Source: GCA-2708415 sp964353185 (GTDB lineage: Bacteria > Pseudomonadota > Alphaproteobacteria > Micavibrionales > Micavibrionaceae). From it: 64,000 nucleotides of DNA. This document shows, piece after piece, positions 1-8,323 of the stretch. A program made the translations under genes and the position numbers. Within the stretch, counting starts at the first letter, position 1, and every line of letters starts with the position of its first letter. The stretch lies in contig CAYGUV010000002.1 in NCBI GenBank assembly GCA_964353185.1, positions 1 to 64,000 on the forward strand. The letters are read 5' to 3'. The notes beneath the pieces were generated by a model. The model saw nothing but the letters and a program-made list of their open reading frames with translations, was not told the origin of the DNA and ran no database searches.

Positions 1-634
1 CACACTTCAACTCACGCTTATCAATGTAAACGGCTTTTACAACTGATATTGCCCCAATAGTCCCAATGACTAAAGCGGCAGGTGCGGCAACAGGCGTAAA
101 TAAGCCTGCAATCATTGCAACGCCTGCTAACATTTCTACAAACGGATAGATGTACGCATACCGTACCCAGCGCATAGCAAGTATGTCGTAGGTTATAAAT
201 TGATTGGAAAATGAATCTAAGTCGCGCAGTTTTTGAATTGCCAAAACGCACATACTGATGGCTATAAACAATTCTGTAACTCTAATGAAAGCCAATCCAC
301 CTGTGATCGCCCAATTTGTTGTAAGTGCCATTAAGAAAGTTGTCGCAAAAATAGCAATAATAGGCTGATAGGTTGTACCTTCCTGCTTCAAGGTTTTTAC
401 ATCAAAATAATTTAAAAGGTCATCATGTCCGCCTATACGTTTACTATCAATAAAAGTTTGTGGTGTCGTTTCAACATTATGCTTTTCCTTAAATGCATCT
501 GTTTCTTCGCGATTTTTTAGATGATGGTCTTCCACCTCATATCCTTGGCGTTCAAGAAGGTCTTTTGATTTAATGCCGTATGGACAGATATGTTCATCCG
601 TTACCATACGATATAATTTAGCTGTCTTAGTCAT
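1..634 (-). CDS. Glutaredoxin-MauE/DoxX-like fusion membrane protein (3' end beyond window)
   Basis: The reading frame is open from an ATG at 634 to the window edge, so the C-terminus is missing. Residues 1-80 look like a glutaredoxin: a monothiol-type CPYG site (C17), a TTPQ cis-proline loop near 56-59 and GGHDD near 68-72. From about residue 90 there are several hydrophobic helices resembling MauE/DoxX redox membrane proteins. GGAGAG lies just upstream of the start, and the start overlaps the stop of the DUF305 gene (TAATG). As the last visible gene of a metal-type operon, it may reduce thiols or metal-bound partners; that role is inference. The only shorter ORF within it (21-251) is a wrong-frame shadow. 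Confidence 0.75.
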   Translation of the reverse strand, partial: MTKTAKLYRMVTDEHICPYGIKSKDLLERQGYEVEDHHLKNREETDAFKEKHNVETTPQTFIDSKRIGGHDDLLNYFDVKTLKQEGTTYQPIIAIFATTFLMALTTNWAITGGLAFIRVTELFIAISMCVLAIQKLRDLDSFSNQFITYDILAMRWVRYAYIYPFVEMLAGVAMIAGLFTPVAAPAALVIGTIGAISVVKAVYIDKRELKC

Positions 635-1146
635 TATAACTCTCCTTCAAATTTTGGCACTGATCGGCTTTTGGCTTGTTCTTGGCTTTTCACTTCACCA
701 TTTTGAGCAATATCTTCAAGTAACCACTGCATTTCTTTTATTTCGCGGCGTTGCGCTTTTATAATTTCATCGGCTAATTCTCTAACACGCACATCATCGA
801 TATTAGCGCGTTCGCTTGTCAATATAGCAATAGAGTGATGCGGTATCATGGCGCTCATCCATGATGAATCCTCTACAGTGGTTTGTGAGCGCACAAGAAA
901 CAACGCCCCTACAAAAATAATGATACTGCCTAAATAAATAAGAATGTTCTTTTTCTTATTTTCATACATACCAAGCATAAAGGTTAGCATCACCACAGCC
1001 ATTGCCGCACCCATATAAATCGCCATAAAGGTTCTGGTTTCACTAAAAAATACGTGATCTAAAGCATAAGTATTAAGGTACATTAAACCCAACATTACGA
1101 GCGTTGACGTAACAATCATTGCAAAGAATTTTGTGTATTTTGACAT
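634..1146 (-). CDS. DUF305-domain membrane protein
   Basis: This 170-residue protein has three hydrophobic segments (about 7-25, 40-60, 67-87) followed by a soluble helical DUF305 region. The family hallmark is seen as MIPHH at 100-104, followed by an Arg/Glu-rich helix ending near 145. DUF305 proteins are ferritin-like helical bundles that often sit in copper or mercury gene clusters; their biochemistry is not settled. AGGAG precedes the ATG. It is the fifth gene of the leftward operon, between the MerT-like and the glutaredoxin-MauE genes, which supports a metal or redox role. Family call is firm, function is not. Confidence 0.8.
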   Translation of the reverse strand: MSKYTKFFAMIVTSTLVMLGLMYLNTYALDHVFFSETRTFMAIYMGAAMAVVMLTFMLGMYENKKKNILIYLGSIIIFVGALFLVRSQTTVEDSSWMSAMIPHHSIAILTSERANIDDVRVRELADEIIKAQRREIKEMQWLLEDIAQNGEVKSQEQAKSRSVPKFEGEL

Positions 1147-1218
1147 TTTCTCTCCTTTTATTTTGTGTTCATACTGATAAGAGGGCTACAAAGTTCCTTA
1201 TATAGCCCCCTTAAATTA

Positions 1219-1614
1219 TTATCCGTAAAATATATCAGCTGCCAAGAAGGCGAAGAAAAAGCCTATCAAGTAAACAACGATAGAGAATATCAATATCGCC
1301 CAACTCGCTTTTCTAAGCCTCATACAAGCCTTTGCCTTCAATGGGTCAGCAGGACAAGGCGCATTTCGCGCTCGCCACTGCATGAGCGTTGAAAGAGCAA
1401 GCATGATGCCAGCTCCTGCAAAGACATAGGCTTTTTGGTCAGATATAGCTGTAATCCAAGGCGCAGCACCAACAAACCCTGCCAATGCCGCCCCCATACC
1501 CAATGTCACCAATAAAGCAGGAAGCGCACAGCAAATGAGCGTTCCCATACTGGTAAACAGGCTTAGGGTTGGCATGACAGTATGTTGCCAAAGTGAGTTT
1601 GGATTATTCGACAC
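1219..1614 (-). CDS. MerT-like membrane protein
   Basis: A 131-residue integral membrane protein with about three to four hydrophobic helices. The first long helix carries a vicinal cysteine pair (C28-C29, in LICCALP), as in mercuric transport protein MerT, and two further cysteines (about 86 and 96) lie in the following cytoplasmic loop. MerT passes metal from periplasmic MerP to the cytosol; the immediately upstream gene here is MerP-like and overlaps it by 11 bp, so the two are probably translated together. No merA or merR is present in the window, so the metal could be other than mercury. The call is MerT-like rather than a confirmed MerT. Confidence 0.7.
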   Translation of the reverse strand: MSNNPNSLWQHTVMPTLSLFTSMGTLICCALPALLVTLGMGAALAGFVGAAPWITAISDQKAYVFAGAGIMLALSTLMQWRARNAPCPADPLKAKACMRLRKASWAILIFSIVVYLIGFFFAFLAADIFYG

Positions 1615-1945
1615 GATGGATACCTTCTACGTTGTAGCCTGCATCAGTGATGAGTTTTGTGATTGTCTCATCATCTAAAGTTTGACCATCATTGAAATTG
1701 ATTGTGACAACCTTGCTCTCAAGATTTACATCAATTCCTTCAACAGACTCTTGCTTGCCAAACGTTTTTTCTAACGCACGAGCGCAGAAATCACAGACAA
1801 GCCCATTCACGCTAACGTGAACATCACCTGATTGAGCGACTGCTTCCATTTTGGTTTCATGTGTTTCGCCATCATGGTGTTCTGCATAGGCAGGTGTTGC
1901 ACCAACAAGGATTAAAGCGGTTAGTAATAAAGTAAGTTTTTTCAT
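1604..1945 (-). CDS. Periplasmic heavy-metal-associated (MerP-like) protein
   Basis: From the ATG at 1945 the protein has 113 residues: a signal peptide (cleavage likely after AYA, residue 21), a short His-rich stretch, then an HMA domain with its CxxC metal site at C51/C54 (GLVCDFC). An ATG at 1963 is also in frame, but the later one is preferred because AAGGAAA lies 6-12 bases before it and it starts directly at a signal sequence. HMA proteins of this size bind soft metals and hand them to an adjacent membrane transporter, here the overlapping MerT-like gene. The motif differs from classical MerP GMTC. Confidence 0.8.
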   Translation of the reverse strand: MKKLTLLLTALILVGATPAYAEHHDGETHETKMEAVAQSGDVHVSVNGLVCDFCARALEKTFGKQESVEGIDVNLESKVVTINFNDGQTLDDETITKLITDAGYNVEGIHRVE

Positions 1946-2005
1946 GATATTTTCCTTTTTCATGTTTGAATTTTTGCATCCGCATCATTGCGGAAACAAT
2001 TTGTT

Positions 2006-2650
2006 TTAGTATCTAAATACATAGTTAAAGAGGACTTCCCCACGCGTGTTCATACCTGCTTCAAGCAGGTGAACATCTTTGAAAAGCCTTACAAGTGGAG
2101 TGACAGTGAAATTGTCTTTTGCTTCTGGCGTATGCTCAACTTGGAGCATGAGCCATGTATGCAAATCACCGTATTCACCAATATAAGGCGCAACACCAAC
2201 ACGAGCGGATTGAGTATAAAAGTCATCAATCTCTCCTGCTTCGGTATATCGGTTCTCATAAGAGGTGAAAAAACGTCTGTCTTCCCAATCTAAAGCTAGA
2301 CCCGTGAAGACAGCAGGTTCAATTTTGCCATCAAAATCACCTGCATCACTGTAGGCAACACCCACACCAGACTTAAGATAAGCATTGGCTTGAGAGTCTT
2401 TCTTGTTCCAGCGTTTCAATAGGTTATTCATCTGAACTGCGTTAAGAACCATTTCTTTGTCACGCCAGTTTTCAACTTTATAACCAATCGACATTTTCGC
2501 TGTTGGTGAGTAATGAACATGGGCGGTGTTTTTATCACCGTCATTATTCAACATAACTGTCCAACCTTCTGGATAAGATACAGGTCTGGCTGATACAGGC
2601 GGGGTAAACATCACCAACCCCATTAGTGTTAAAATGATATATTTCATCAT
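2006..2650 (-). CDS. Secreted, probably outer-membrane beta-barrel protein
   Basis: A protein of 213-214 residues with a signal peptide (hydrophobic to about residue 18, then PPVSA). The mature part is rich in alternating hydrophobic/polar stretches and aromatic residues and ends in VFRY, a terminal aromatic signature typical of outer-membrane barrels. I do not recognise the exact family. AGGAGA precedes two adjacent ATG codons (2650 or 2647). It is the second gene of the metal-type operon, about 50 bp after the Cys-rich gene, so an outer-membrane role in metal passage or resistance is possible. That is inference from context only. Confidence 0.65.
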   Translation of the reverse strand: MMKYIILTLMGLVMFTPPVSARPVSYPEGWTVMLNNDGDKNTAHVHYSPTAKMSIGYKVENWRDKEMVLNAVQMNNLLKRWNKKDSQANAYLKSGVGVAYSDAGDFDGKIEPAVFTGLALDWEDRRFFTSYENRYTEAGEIDDFYTQSARVGVAPYIGEYGDLHTWLMLQVEHTPEAKDNFTVTPLVRLFKDVHLLEAGMNTRGEVLFNYVFRY

Positions 2651-2701
2651 TTTCTCCTAAGTTTAAGATTAAAATCGTGTCATGCAGACACACTTCGAGT
2701 C

Positions 2702-3076
2702 TTAGGAGTTAAATTTCGGTGGTGGATTTGAGGGAGAGCCTTCGTATGAGGCCATATCTTCTTTAGATAAGGTGTAGGTTTCTGTGCTTAGATATACATC
2801 TGGCACAACATTTAAATCAGACAAGACTGGTGTTTGCGTAATAGATACGTGTAAGCACAAGCATACCCCTTCACAATGATTGGTATCCGATTGTTGGGGG
2901 TCTGGTTTCTCTGATTTATTCTCTTCATGACATGGCGGCATATCGCCCATATCAGACTTTTGAGACATTTCGGCCATTTCCGTGTCATTCATCATACATG
3001 GCTTTGCCCAAGCTGATACGACAGTCGTATTAGCCAGAAACATAGTCATCAGTAAGACAATAGAAAATCGTTTCAT
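2702..3076 (-). CDS. Small secreted Cys/His/Met-rich protein, first gene of metal-type operon
   Basis: From the ATG at 3076 this is about 124 residues: a signal peptide followed by a segment with several Met, His, Asp and five Cys residues, including CEGVCLCLH, which suits soft-metal binding in the periplasm. An upstream in-frame ATG at 3085 overlaps the -10 box and cannot lie on the transcript, so 3076 is chosen. There is no Shine-Dalgarno sequence; the predicted transcript start falls at or next to the ATG, implying leaderless translation. I cannot assign a named family. It leads five co-oriented genes that include MerP-, MerT- and DUF305-like proteins. Confidence 0.65.
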   Translation of the reverse strand: MKRFSIVLLMTMFLANTTVVSAWAKPCMMNDTEMAEMSQKSDMGDMPPCHEENKSEKPDPQQSDTNHCEGVCLCLHVSITQTPVLSDLNVVPDVYLSTETYTLSKEDMASYEGSPSNPPPKFNS

Positions 3077-3083
3077 GTTTATC

Positions 3084-3112
3084 ATTATAGCTTAATTCGG
3101 AAGCAATGTCAT
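3084..3112 (-). promoter_or_regulatory. Near-consensus promoter of the metal-type operon
   Basis: On the minus strand: -35 ATGACA (3107-3112), a 17-bp spacer and -10 TATAAT (3084-3089). The expected start is at about 3076-3078, right at the first ATG. The 17-bp spacer argues against a MerR-type promoter, which has 19-20 bp. Confidence 0.65.
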
Positions 3113-3182
3113 TTTCGTTACTACTGTTTATGATGTTTTACCCTTAATAATGTAAATTATAGGAGGTTAATTTAGAGATGTT

Positions 3183-3228
3183 AATGTCCGCTTTGGGTTG
3201 AAAGTGGTTAGCAACTTGTACTTAAAGA
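3183..3228. repeat. Hairpin repeat, copy 1 (imperfect)
   Basis: Contains AATGTCCGCTTT followed by GGTTGAAAG, a degenerate form of the hairpin in the second copy at 15340-15385. After the core the two copies still align loosely (TTAGCAACTTGTACTTAAA against AGCTAGCCTTTACTTTAAA). The left arm can pair only partly with the right arm in this copy. It abuts the point where the downstream channel pseudogene loses its reading frame. Confidence 0.5.
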
Positions 3229-3573
3229 ACATAGTTTTCCTTTAGTCGCCACTTATGCGCTTAAAAGCAGAATAATTACTGGCGAAGATTTCATGGGCTT
3301 CCCCTTAGAATCTGAAGACATTGAAATACCAATAAAATTCCCTGAAACGCCAGATGATATGGCGTACGCCATTTTGGTATCAAAGCCGCTGCAAGTGGCG
3401 AGGTTCATTTAACGACGCTAAAACATGGACGCATATTACCGATTAAAATTTATGCCTTCACTAATACTGCTAAGTGGGAAGAGTACGAAGAAATTCAATC
3501 TGATATATTTGATCATATCTTCTCGGTACCTCCAGAATTCGGCCTTTCACGCACACGAGTCACTAAAAGGTAA
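3212..3573 (+). pseudogene. Truncated, frameshifted MscS-family (YbdG-like) mechanosensitive channel remnant
   Basis: Two adjacent reading frames together read like the C-terminal cytoplasmic part of a YbdG-type MscS channel: first EHSFPLVATYALKSR and a GEDFMGFPLES segment, then, after a +1/-1 shift near 3385-3395, KHGRILPIKIYAFTNTAKW and EEIQSDIFDHIFSVPPEFGL, ending at TAA 3571-3573. The first frame stops at 3411 and has a stop just upstream at 3209-3211, so the pore-forming N-terminus is gone and the break coincides with the hairpin repeat. It is a relic, not an expressed channel. The family call comes from remembered similarity to the channel C-terminus. Confidence 0.55.
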
Positions 3574-3734
3574 TGATTTAAGGTTTTTAGTTAAAAATAA
3601 ATAGCTTTAAAACAATTTAAAAATTACTATAAAAATTTTATAGTATTAATATCATTAAGAGTGGTTCTATTACCCTTATATCTATTAATAGGGCTATGTA
3701 GGCTTAAGATAAAACTTATAAAATTGAAGACTAT

Positions 3735-4742
3735 ATGGACAAACCAAACGAAAAAATACTTGATTTAGCGCTGCGCCTTACTGGCAGCAAAAAATTTGAT
3801 TGCGACAACCATTGGCAAACAGTCCCAGCTAATTGGTCATGCCCTATATGTAAACGTTCAAAACTACATATAACTAAACCTGATAAAAATAAAACTTTAA
3901 AAGGAAGCTTAGCTAATCATCATGACCATATAGAACAATATGTTCAGAAAAAATCTAAAGAAATCAGAAAAGATAACGAGAATATAGAGATTGATGAAAA
4001 GATAGGTTGGTTTATAAAATACAAAATTTCAAATTTTTTAAATAGATTTGAAAAATCTTTAGTTTGTGAAGATTGTAATAATGCTGATACCCATGCAAAA
4101 TCAATGATAAGCGATGTCTGTAAATATTTTTCTTTTTCTCCAAAGGAAATCGCACAATTTATACAGCCTGATAAACATAAACCCCACCTTATTAATTATT
4201 CTATTTTAAAAGACATTTATATTAAAGTAGTAGATACACATGAATATCGTAAAGACCTTGCTGATGTTTTGATCAATAGGGCTTTGTCAAATAATAGGGT
4301 ATGGGGTGATACACATAATTTTGCAAATATAGGTCATTACAAGGCCGCCCAAAAAATAATAAAGAATAAAGGTATATATGATGGATCTCTTATCCTTGAT
4401 CTTAATATAAATGATGACACAAGCGTAAAAAATTTCTCTAAATACATTGAAAAGCAGGAAAAAAAGAAACATAGAAAGTCTAATCAATACAACGATAGTA
4501 AGTGGCTTGAAAAAGAAAAACGGAAAAACAGTATTAAAAAAAGTAGAGAACTCTCAAAATCATATGTAGACCCCAAAATTCATATAAACCATGGAAAATT
4601 ATGGAGTAAAAAAGATATTGAATATATAAGAGTGAGCTATGAAAAAGAAACTCCGCTCTCTGAAGTAAGTCAAAACTTAGGCCGCCTAGAATCCTCTATA
4701 ATTTCAAGATTGAAACGTTTAGGTTATGAAATCCAAGAGTAA
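3735..4742 (+). CDS. HNH-like nuclease candidate with C-terminal HTH segment
   Basis: A 335-residue Lys/Asn-rich protein. CPIC (36-39), HHDH (62-65) and CEDCN (111-115) have the order and spacing of a zinc-stapled HNH nuclease: two Cys pairs around a His-rich strand and a final Asn. The middle (about 130-250) is unrecognised, and a very basic stretch lies near 225-265. Residues about 283-333 (WSKKDIEYI ... LGRLESSIISRLKRLG) resemble a Myb/HTH-like DNA-binding segment. A nuclease role in mobile-element maintenance or defence is inference. A weak GAAG precedes the ATG. It converges on the HEPN/zinc-ribbon gene at 4819-5703 with only 76 bp between them. Confidence 0.6.
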   Translation: MDKPNEKILDLALRLTGSKKFDCDNHWQTVPANWSCPICKRSKLHITKPDKNKTLKGSLANHHDHIEQYVQKKSKEIRKDNENIEIDEKIGWFIKYKISNFLNRFEKSLVCEDCNNADTHAKSMISDVCKYFSFSPKEIAQFIQPDKHKPHLINYSILKDIYIKVVDTHEYRKDLADVLINRALSNNRVWGDTHNFANIGHYKAAQKIIKNKGIYDGSLILDLNINDDTSVKNFSKYIEKQEKKKHRKSNQYNDSKWLEKEKRKNSIKKSRELSKSYVDPKIHINHGKLWSKKDIEYIRVSYEKETPLSEVSQNLGRLESSIISRLKRLGYEIQE

Positions 4743-4818
4743 TTAAATATATGCTTAAATAAAAAAACAAAGAATAGTAAAGGCCTGAGTACATAAATAA
4801 TAAATGCTATTATAGATA

Positions 4819-5703
4819 TTAGGTATCTTGCTTTAAATACCAATCTGCTTCCATCATCTCTTGATATTCATTTTCTAATTCCATCTGATGTATGTGCTCC
4901 TTAATTTCGAGCGTGCAATCGTAACAAGCTTTGTGATAATCATACCCATAACTATGTCTAACATCGTAATAACCCTCTGAAAAATCTGCTTGAAATTCCT
5001 CAGAAAAGTCTTCTAAATCTGGCTCTGTCAAGGTCTCATTACATCTTGGGCAAACAACAACTACTTCCTCATGATGACATAAACAGCATTTAAAATTTTC
5101 TTCGTACTCAATGAAAGTATCTTCATCACACATAGGGCACGCCCTAATTAGATGAGGTTCTATTTGATCATCCTCAATATGCTTGATCGCCCTTATCAGC
5201 ATTTCTTGATGATGTTTGTGATTTTTAAGGAATTCAACCAGATAAGATGGATTAACAACTTCGTCCATCCCTATAGCAAATGTTTTTCTATTAAATTCCG
5301 CTAAAAATGCAAATATTTCATGAAAATTAGACTCTATTTGTCTTATATTGATTGAAAAATCTGAATGGGTGATTTGATTTCTAATCTCTATGGCTTTTTT
5401 AAGTCGAGCTAAATCCTTTTTAGATAAAATATATTTCCCTATTTTCTTGTTTAGCAGTCGATTTGTAGCTGTTCCTATAGTAACGCTTCTCTTCGGGTTA
5501 TCTATGTTTTCAAAAATAAGTATTGGATGGATTTGAGCCAGAGCCGCCTTAAGAGCTAGTTCTACAGATTGCACTAATGCTGATACTGCGAAAAGCCATT
5601 GATCGGAGTCTTCTTGAGCTAAAATAGCTTTATTAGCTGCCTCAGCAAGGAATCTATGACTATTCTCTAAAAAGCCCAACTTGTGGGTGTAGTTTTCATT
5701 CAT
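4819..5703 (-). CDS. HEPN-like protein with zinc-ribbon C-terminal half
   Basis: 294 residues. The N-terminal 150 are helical and contain RNQITH at 108-113, which fits the HEPN RNase motif R-X4-6-H. After about residue 185 come paired cysteines: C189/C192, C206-C209, C218/C221 and C260/C263, consistent with two zinc ribbons separated by an acidic insert (about 227-245), and the protein ends in a Glu-rich tail. HEPN domains are common RNases in toxin-antitoxin and phage-defence systems, but some are only structural. No recognisable nucleotidyltransferase partner lies next to it. No clear Shine-Dalgarno site. The domain reading is from motifs and is moderately sure; activity is unknown. Confidence 0.55.
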   Translation of the reverse strand: MNENYTHKLGFLENSHRFLAEAANKAILAQEDSDQWLFAVSALVQSVELALKAALAQIHPILIFENIDNPKRSVTIGTATNRLLNKKIGKYILSKKDLARLKKAIEIRNQITHSDFSINIRQIESNFHEIFAFLAEFNRKTFAIGMDEVVNPSYLVEFLKNHKHHQEMLIRAIKHIEDDQIEPHLIRACPMCDEDTFIEYEENFKCCLCHHEEVVVVCPRCNETLTEPDLEDFSEEFQADFSEGYYDVRHSYGYDYHKACYDCTLEIKEHIHQMELENEYQEMMEADWYLKQDT

Positions 5704-5809
5704 TTCAGCAACTATTTATAAAGATTTTAATATTTTTCTCAGATGAGGAGGTAAATTTCCTCTATTTTAAAAATTTACTATAAACCTTTTAAATATATTA
5801 TTACATTTT

Positions 5810-7621
5810 TTAAAACTTAGTCATAACTTCACTTTTTGACTTCCCTTTATATTTATTTTTTACGTCCATATCGAAGCCTAAATGTTGATAAATATCACTT
5901 AATTTTGTGAATTCAGGTTTGCATTTTTTAGCTTCAGAATACAAAGAGTCACTGTAAATTATTAAGCTTTCTGTTTCGTGAAGCAAATCTTCTAATCTTT
6001 GAATTTTTTCTACAGGCTGCTGCTCCTTGTCAAAATCTTTCTTTACCATATAAATACCTCTATAAGATTTTATTAGGTTCTCTGTTATTTTGTTCTGAGC
6101 TTCAATTTTCTTTTCCCACCTAACTTCATGAACTGCTTGGCTTTCTTTCTTTAGAAGATCTGAACTTATCTCTTTAGACCAGTAATCAGCCATATACTCT
6201 GACTTACTTCTTAATGACTTATCGAAGGCTGAAACATTCATATCGAATGTTTCTTCATTATCTAATTTAAGACTTACACGTGAAATTTGTAATACGTGTT
6301 GAATCTCAGCTTTTTTCTTTGCTGTTATTTGTTTTTTATCACGCATTTCTTTTAGTTTAGTTTCTACGCTACTAATTTTTTCATTGAGCGTATAATAATC
6401 TGAAAATAAGTTTGTTGCTTCTGGATTTTTCTTCTGCGACCTAAAACGGCGAGATGATTTAAGCATTTTCTCTGATTTTTCACGTTGCTTCTCAAGAAAA
6501 TTAGGACGGTCTTTGGAAAAAGTAGCCGTTTGTACAACACCGTGCCCATTAAGTTTCTCAGCATATTCAGCTCTGAGAATAAAATTATCATGCAAACCTG
6601 TGGGGTATTTAATATTATGATCAATAAAATTTTTTCGATGAACGAGGACATGAAAGTGAAGGTTTTTGTTTTCCTCATGCATTGCAAATAAGCATTTGAA
6701 CCCTCTTAGATGTATATTATCTCTTAAATACTCTTGAGTTGCTTTAAAAGCAGCATACTTATCAGGATTATCACCGCCAACTGATAAAACGATATGCTCA
6801 AAGTCTTTAGGCAGGTATTTCTTTGCTTGTGCAAAAGATGGGCTATCGACTATAAAATCGTTATCATCTAACGCTTGTTTATTATGCTCTTGAGTTTTAT
6901 AGGGCATAATTCCCCATTGCTCCTTAGTCAAACATGGCTTGACTTCACTTCTAAGGACAGTTTTATATTTTTGTGATGCCTCTTCTCCAAGCTCTAAGAC
7001 AAGTTTTTCTTCACCTTCTGTGCGATAAATAGAAGCTTTACTATAATCTTTTAATTTAACAGTTGTTCCTCGCTCCCATATTTTTTTGCGTATGTGTCCC
7101 GTGCGCATGCCAATGAAATAATCAATCTCATTTTGTGTAATATCTCCAGACTGCTCCTTAATTTTAAGTGCCTGCGATTCTTCATGAAATTTACGAAGAG
7201 TTAAGTAACGCTCAGGATATTTTTTTTCAAATTTTCTAGAAGGAAAATCTTGCTCCCATTCCTTGAAAGTAGATTCTATATCAATTTGTGATAACGCCTT
7301 ACCTGTATGATCATATAAATTGGTAAAAGGGATATTATTGTTTTTATGCTTCTCTGTCTGATGCGTAATGTACATGAGAGTATTTTTTAGCGCGTTTAAA
7401 CCAGTTCCCTGAGAAACTCTTTTATATACGGCCTCTTGTGAATAATTATTTTTAAGCCCTATACGCAGCTGTTTAATATAAGTTGAGCTAGATAAGCGGT
7501 TATGGATATAGTAATCTCCATTACTACTATATTCACTTTCTTCTTTTTGTCTTAACTTACGAACAATCTTCATATGATCGTAGTCTTGCTTAGGTAGAAC
7601 GAAAGAATTAGATATATACAT
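5810..7621 (-). CDS. MOB-type (HUH) relaxase
   Basis: About 603 residues. The metal-binding relaxase motif appears as H316 ... H323-F-H325 ... H329 (HEENKNLHFHVLVHR), and the region before it (HIVLSVGGDNPDKY) fits the relaxase core. A likely catalytic-tyrosine motif lies near residue 85 (ALKNTLMYITH), giving an unusually long spacing of about 230 residues to the histidines. The rest is a charged, coiled-coil-rich C-terminus with no helicase or primase motif. GGAGGG sits 5 bases before the second of two ATG codons (7621), which is preferred. It overlaps the MobC-like gene. It nicks oriT and pilots DNA in conjugative mobilization; no type IV secretion genes are in this window. Confidence 0.8.
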   Translation of the reverse strand: MYISNSFVLPKQDYDHMKIVRKLRQKEESEYSSNGDYYIHNRLSSSTYIKQLRIGLKNNYSQEAVYKRVSQGTGLNALKNTLMYITHQTEKHKNNNIPFTNLYDHTGKALSQIDIESTFKEWEQDFPSRKFEKKYPERYLTLRKFHEESQALKIKEQSGDITQNEIDYFIGMRTGHIRKKIWERGTTVKLKDYSKASIYRTEGEEKLVLELGEEASQKYKTVLRSEVKPCLTKEQWGIMPYKTQEHNKQALDDNDFIVDSPSFAQAKKYLPKDFEHIVLSVGGDNPDKYAAFKATQEYLRDNIHLRGFKCLFAMHEENKNLHFHVLVHRKNFIDHNIKYPTGLHDNFILRAEYAEKLNGHGVVQTATFSKDRPNFLEKQREKSEKMLKSSRRFRSQKKNPEATNLFSDYYTLNEKISSVETKLKEMRDKKQITAKKKAEIQHVLQISRVSLKLDNEETFDMNVSAFDKSLRSKSEYMADYWSKEISSDLLKKESQAVHEVRWEKKIEAQNKITENLIKSYRGIYMVKKDFDKEQQPVEKIQRLEDLLHETESLIIYSDSLYSEAKKCKPEFTKLSDIYQHLGFDMDVKNKYKGKSKSEVMTKF

Positions 7622-8069
7622 CATTACCCTCCACGAGCGTTTCTAAATTATTATTCAAAATTGTAAACTGATGAATGACTTGCTTTAGAATATCTTCTAA
7701 AGCCTCGTTAGTTTGGGAAAATTGGTATACGTGCTTTTCAATTTCTGTAAAGACAAGATCTGATCCTTTTGCAGTAGAAAAGTCTTTGCCTTTTAAAACT
7801 GCTTCAATTGTATTAAAAGTTTTTCTGTTCTCTTCAAAATTTATTGCAATTCTGCGGACAGTTTTAAATTGGTTAATAACAACATCTACGCCTTTCACTT
7901 TTGTAGGCTGCCCACCTCCTGCCAATGCAGAAGCACGCATGTAAGCGCCTATTTTAGGCTTGCCATTTTTGGTTGTATAACCTGCTCTAATAGCCAGATT
8001 CTCAATAATTGAGATATCTTCATGTTTAAAATCTATTGTCTTTTGGAATCGTTTTTTTTCATCAGTCAT
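7608..8069 (-). CDS. MobC-like relaxosome accessory protein
   Basis: 153 residues with the layout of plasmid mobilization MobC proteins: a short N-terminal DNA-binding part (FKHEDISIIENLAIRAGY, then the GAYMRASAL stretch typical of this family), a Gly-rich turn and a long helical C-terminus. Its 3' end overlaps the relaxase start by about 14 bp, so the two are translationally linked. MobC proteins bind or extend strand separation at oriT for the relaxase. The ATG at 8069 has no Shine-Dalgarno site; a TATAAT box ends 6 bases before it. Confidence 0.7.
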   Translation of the reverse strand: MTDEKKRFQKTIDFKHEDISIIENLAIRAGYTTKNGKPKIGAYMRASALAGGGQPTKVKGVDVVINQFKTVRRIAINFEENRKTFNTIEAVLKGKDFSTAKGSDLVFTEIEKHVYQFSQTNEALEDILKQVIHQFTILNNNLETLVEGNDVYI

Positions 8070-8075
8070 AAATAT

Positions 8076-8104
8076 ATTATAACACAGATTTTTTAATTAT
8101 GGAA
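8076..8104 (-). promoter_or_regulatory. Candidate promoter of the mob genes
   Basis: Minus strand: TTCCAT (8099-8104), 17-bp spacer, perfect TATAAT (8076-8081). The predicted start coincides with the ATG at 8069, so the message would be leaderless. The -35 box matches at only three of six positions. Confidence 0.4.
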
Positions 8105-8323
8105 ATGTGATGGTTTTTTGATTCCTGTTATTTGAAGATTTTTGAATAGCTTATTTTTAATGAAATAAATTAGAAGTTACGAATCCCATATTACTAAAAA
8201 CTACCTCATAAATCATGTAGAAATTTATTTTCTAAAATATTGTCACGATTAAATATGTTTAGTTTTTCTTAAAACCTATTTTATAAAATATTTACTTACC
8301 GAACATTAACAATGAAGGCCTAT

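Noticed and set aside
21..251. 76-codon minus-strand ORF at the left edge
   Set aside because: It is a frame-shifted shadow of the open glutaredoxin-MauE reading frame that runs through the window edge.
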